From assembly GCA_018241985.1 (NCBI GenBank), contig JAFECV010000008.1:1-14468 (forward strand): a DNA stretch of 14,468 bases. Reading direction: 5' to 3'. The stretch is from Pseudomonadota bacterium. Its GTDB lineage: Bacteria; Pseudomonadota; Gammaproteobacteria; Burkholderiales; Burkholderiaceae_C. Shown in pieces: positions 14,063-14,468 of this stretch. A program made the translations under genes and the position numbers. Numbering within the stretch: position 1 is the first letter of the stretch; the number at the start of each line of letters is the position of its first letter. Under the pieces are notes generated by a model. The model saw only the letters and a program-made list of their open reading frames with translations, was not told where the DNA came from and did no database searches.

Positions 14063-14468
14063 ATGAAGAAATCGATGCTGATCGCAGCTGCTATGGGGCT
14101 GGCCCTCGGGAGCGCGCATGCGGGCGGCCTGCCGGTCTACAAGTGCAAATACCAGGGGCACACGGAGTACACGCAAGAGCCTTGCTTGAGCGGAACAGTG
14201 GTCGATACGACGCCGACGCGCGGAATCGACAAATCCACTGGCACGATCCGCAAGGGTGCCGACGTACAGCGACAGGAGTTTCAGGAGGGGTTCGCGAACA
14301 TGGTCAAGCCGGCAACGGGGATGACGCCCGAGCAACTGGAGCAATACGGGCGACGGATAAAGCTGGCGCCGAAGGACAGAGAAGAATGCAGCCGGCTCGA
14401 CCAGCAGATGCCGGAGGCAGAGAGCCAGGACCAAGGCACAACGCCAGCCGGGAAGGCACAAGCCGACG
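14063..14468 (+). CDS. Secreted DUF4124-like protein, 3'-truncated by window edge
   Basis: The frame from ATG at 14063 stays open to the window end (135 codons). AAGGGA at 14051-14056 is a good Shine-Dalgarno. The N-terminus is a clear Sec signal peptide: MKKS, a hydrophobic LIAAAMGLALG core, then SAHA at 17-20 with predicted cleavage before GGLP. The mature start has YKC (26-28) and YTQEPC (36-41), the spacing seen in DUF4124 proteins (Y-K-C ... Y-S-D-x-P-C), small periplasmic proteins of unknown function common in beta- and gammaproteobacteria. The rest is charged and Gln/Glu-rich, with an EECSRLDQQM segment. It diverges from the G5P-like gene. Whether it belongs to the phage or to the chromosome or an adjacent element is unclear. 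Confidence 0.72.
   Translation, partial: MKKSMLIAAAMGLALGSAHAGGLPVYKCKYQGHTEYTQEPCLSGTVVDTTPTRGIDKSTGTIRKGADVQRQEFQEGFANMVKPATGMTPEQLEQYGRRIKLAPKDREECSRLDQQMPEAESQDQGTTPAGKAQAD

Overview
The window is GC-rich chromosomal DNA of a betaproteobacterium, most likely of the order Burkholderiales. The evidence is the gene content (a BKACE/SDR catabolic pair, a short Burkholderiales-type H-NS protein, a Bcr/CflA efflux pump, AidB), the codon bias, and an intergenic CCCCC-TTGA-GGGGG hairpin block of a kind I associate with that order. No species can be named from the sequence alone.

Left part (1-5741). A + strand run of three closely packed genes starts before the window: the C-terminal two thirds of a beta-keto acid cleavage enzyme (BKACE, DUF849), a short-chain dehydrogenase, and a FrnE-like DsbA-family protein. 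It looks like the tail of a small-molecule catabolic operon. It converges, with only 8 bases between, on an AraC-family regulator carrying an arabinose-binding-like sensor domain. Just upstream of that regulator, in the same orientation, lies a very large MalT-type (ATP-dependent, LuxR-HTH) activator. Two regulators facing a catabolic operon suggest substrate-responsive control, but the inducer cannot be read from the sequence.

Middle part (5836-11873). These are ordinary chromosomal genes: an AidB-type acyl-CoA dehydrogenase homologue, a divergent Bcr/CflA drug-efflux transporter, a hairpin-rich intergenic repeat, a converging ElyC/YdcF-family (DUF218) envelope protein with a TTG start, a small H-NS-family protein with a recognisable AT-rich promoter and palindrome, and a CNNM/CorC-type (DUF21-CBS-CorC_HlyC) membrane transporter.

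Right part (about 11927-14000, perhaps to the window end). Base composition drops: two 60-base samples counted by hand gave 50-52% G+C, against 68% in the efflux gene. Here lies the remnant of a filamentous phage (inovirus). Reading right to left there is a gene-V-like ssDNA-binding protein, a Ser/Thr-rich, cysteine-containing adsorption (pIII/TspB-like) protein with a C-terminal membrane anchor, and the first ~39 codons of a pVI-like (DUF2523) minor coat protein. That fragment is fused out of frame to a serine recombinase that has lost its catalytic N-terminus. The Zot/pI assembly ATPase is absent from the order where it would be expected, and no separate major coat gene is visible. Filamentous phages of Ralstonia of the RSM type are reported to integrate with a resolvase-like enzyme, so the broken recombinase may be the phage's own former integrase. 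A divergent signal-peptide gene of DUF4124 type runs off the right edge.

The most notable item is this degraded inovirus with its capsid-gene/recombinase deletion scar, sitting 53 bases upstream of the corC-like gene. I see no tRNA, rRNA or CRISPR array and no complete insertion sequence. I found no convincing novel defence or biosynthetic system.
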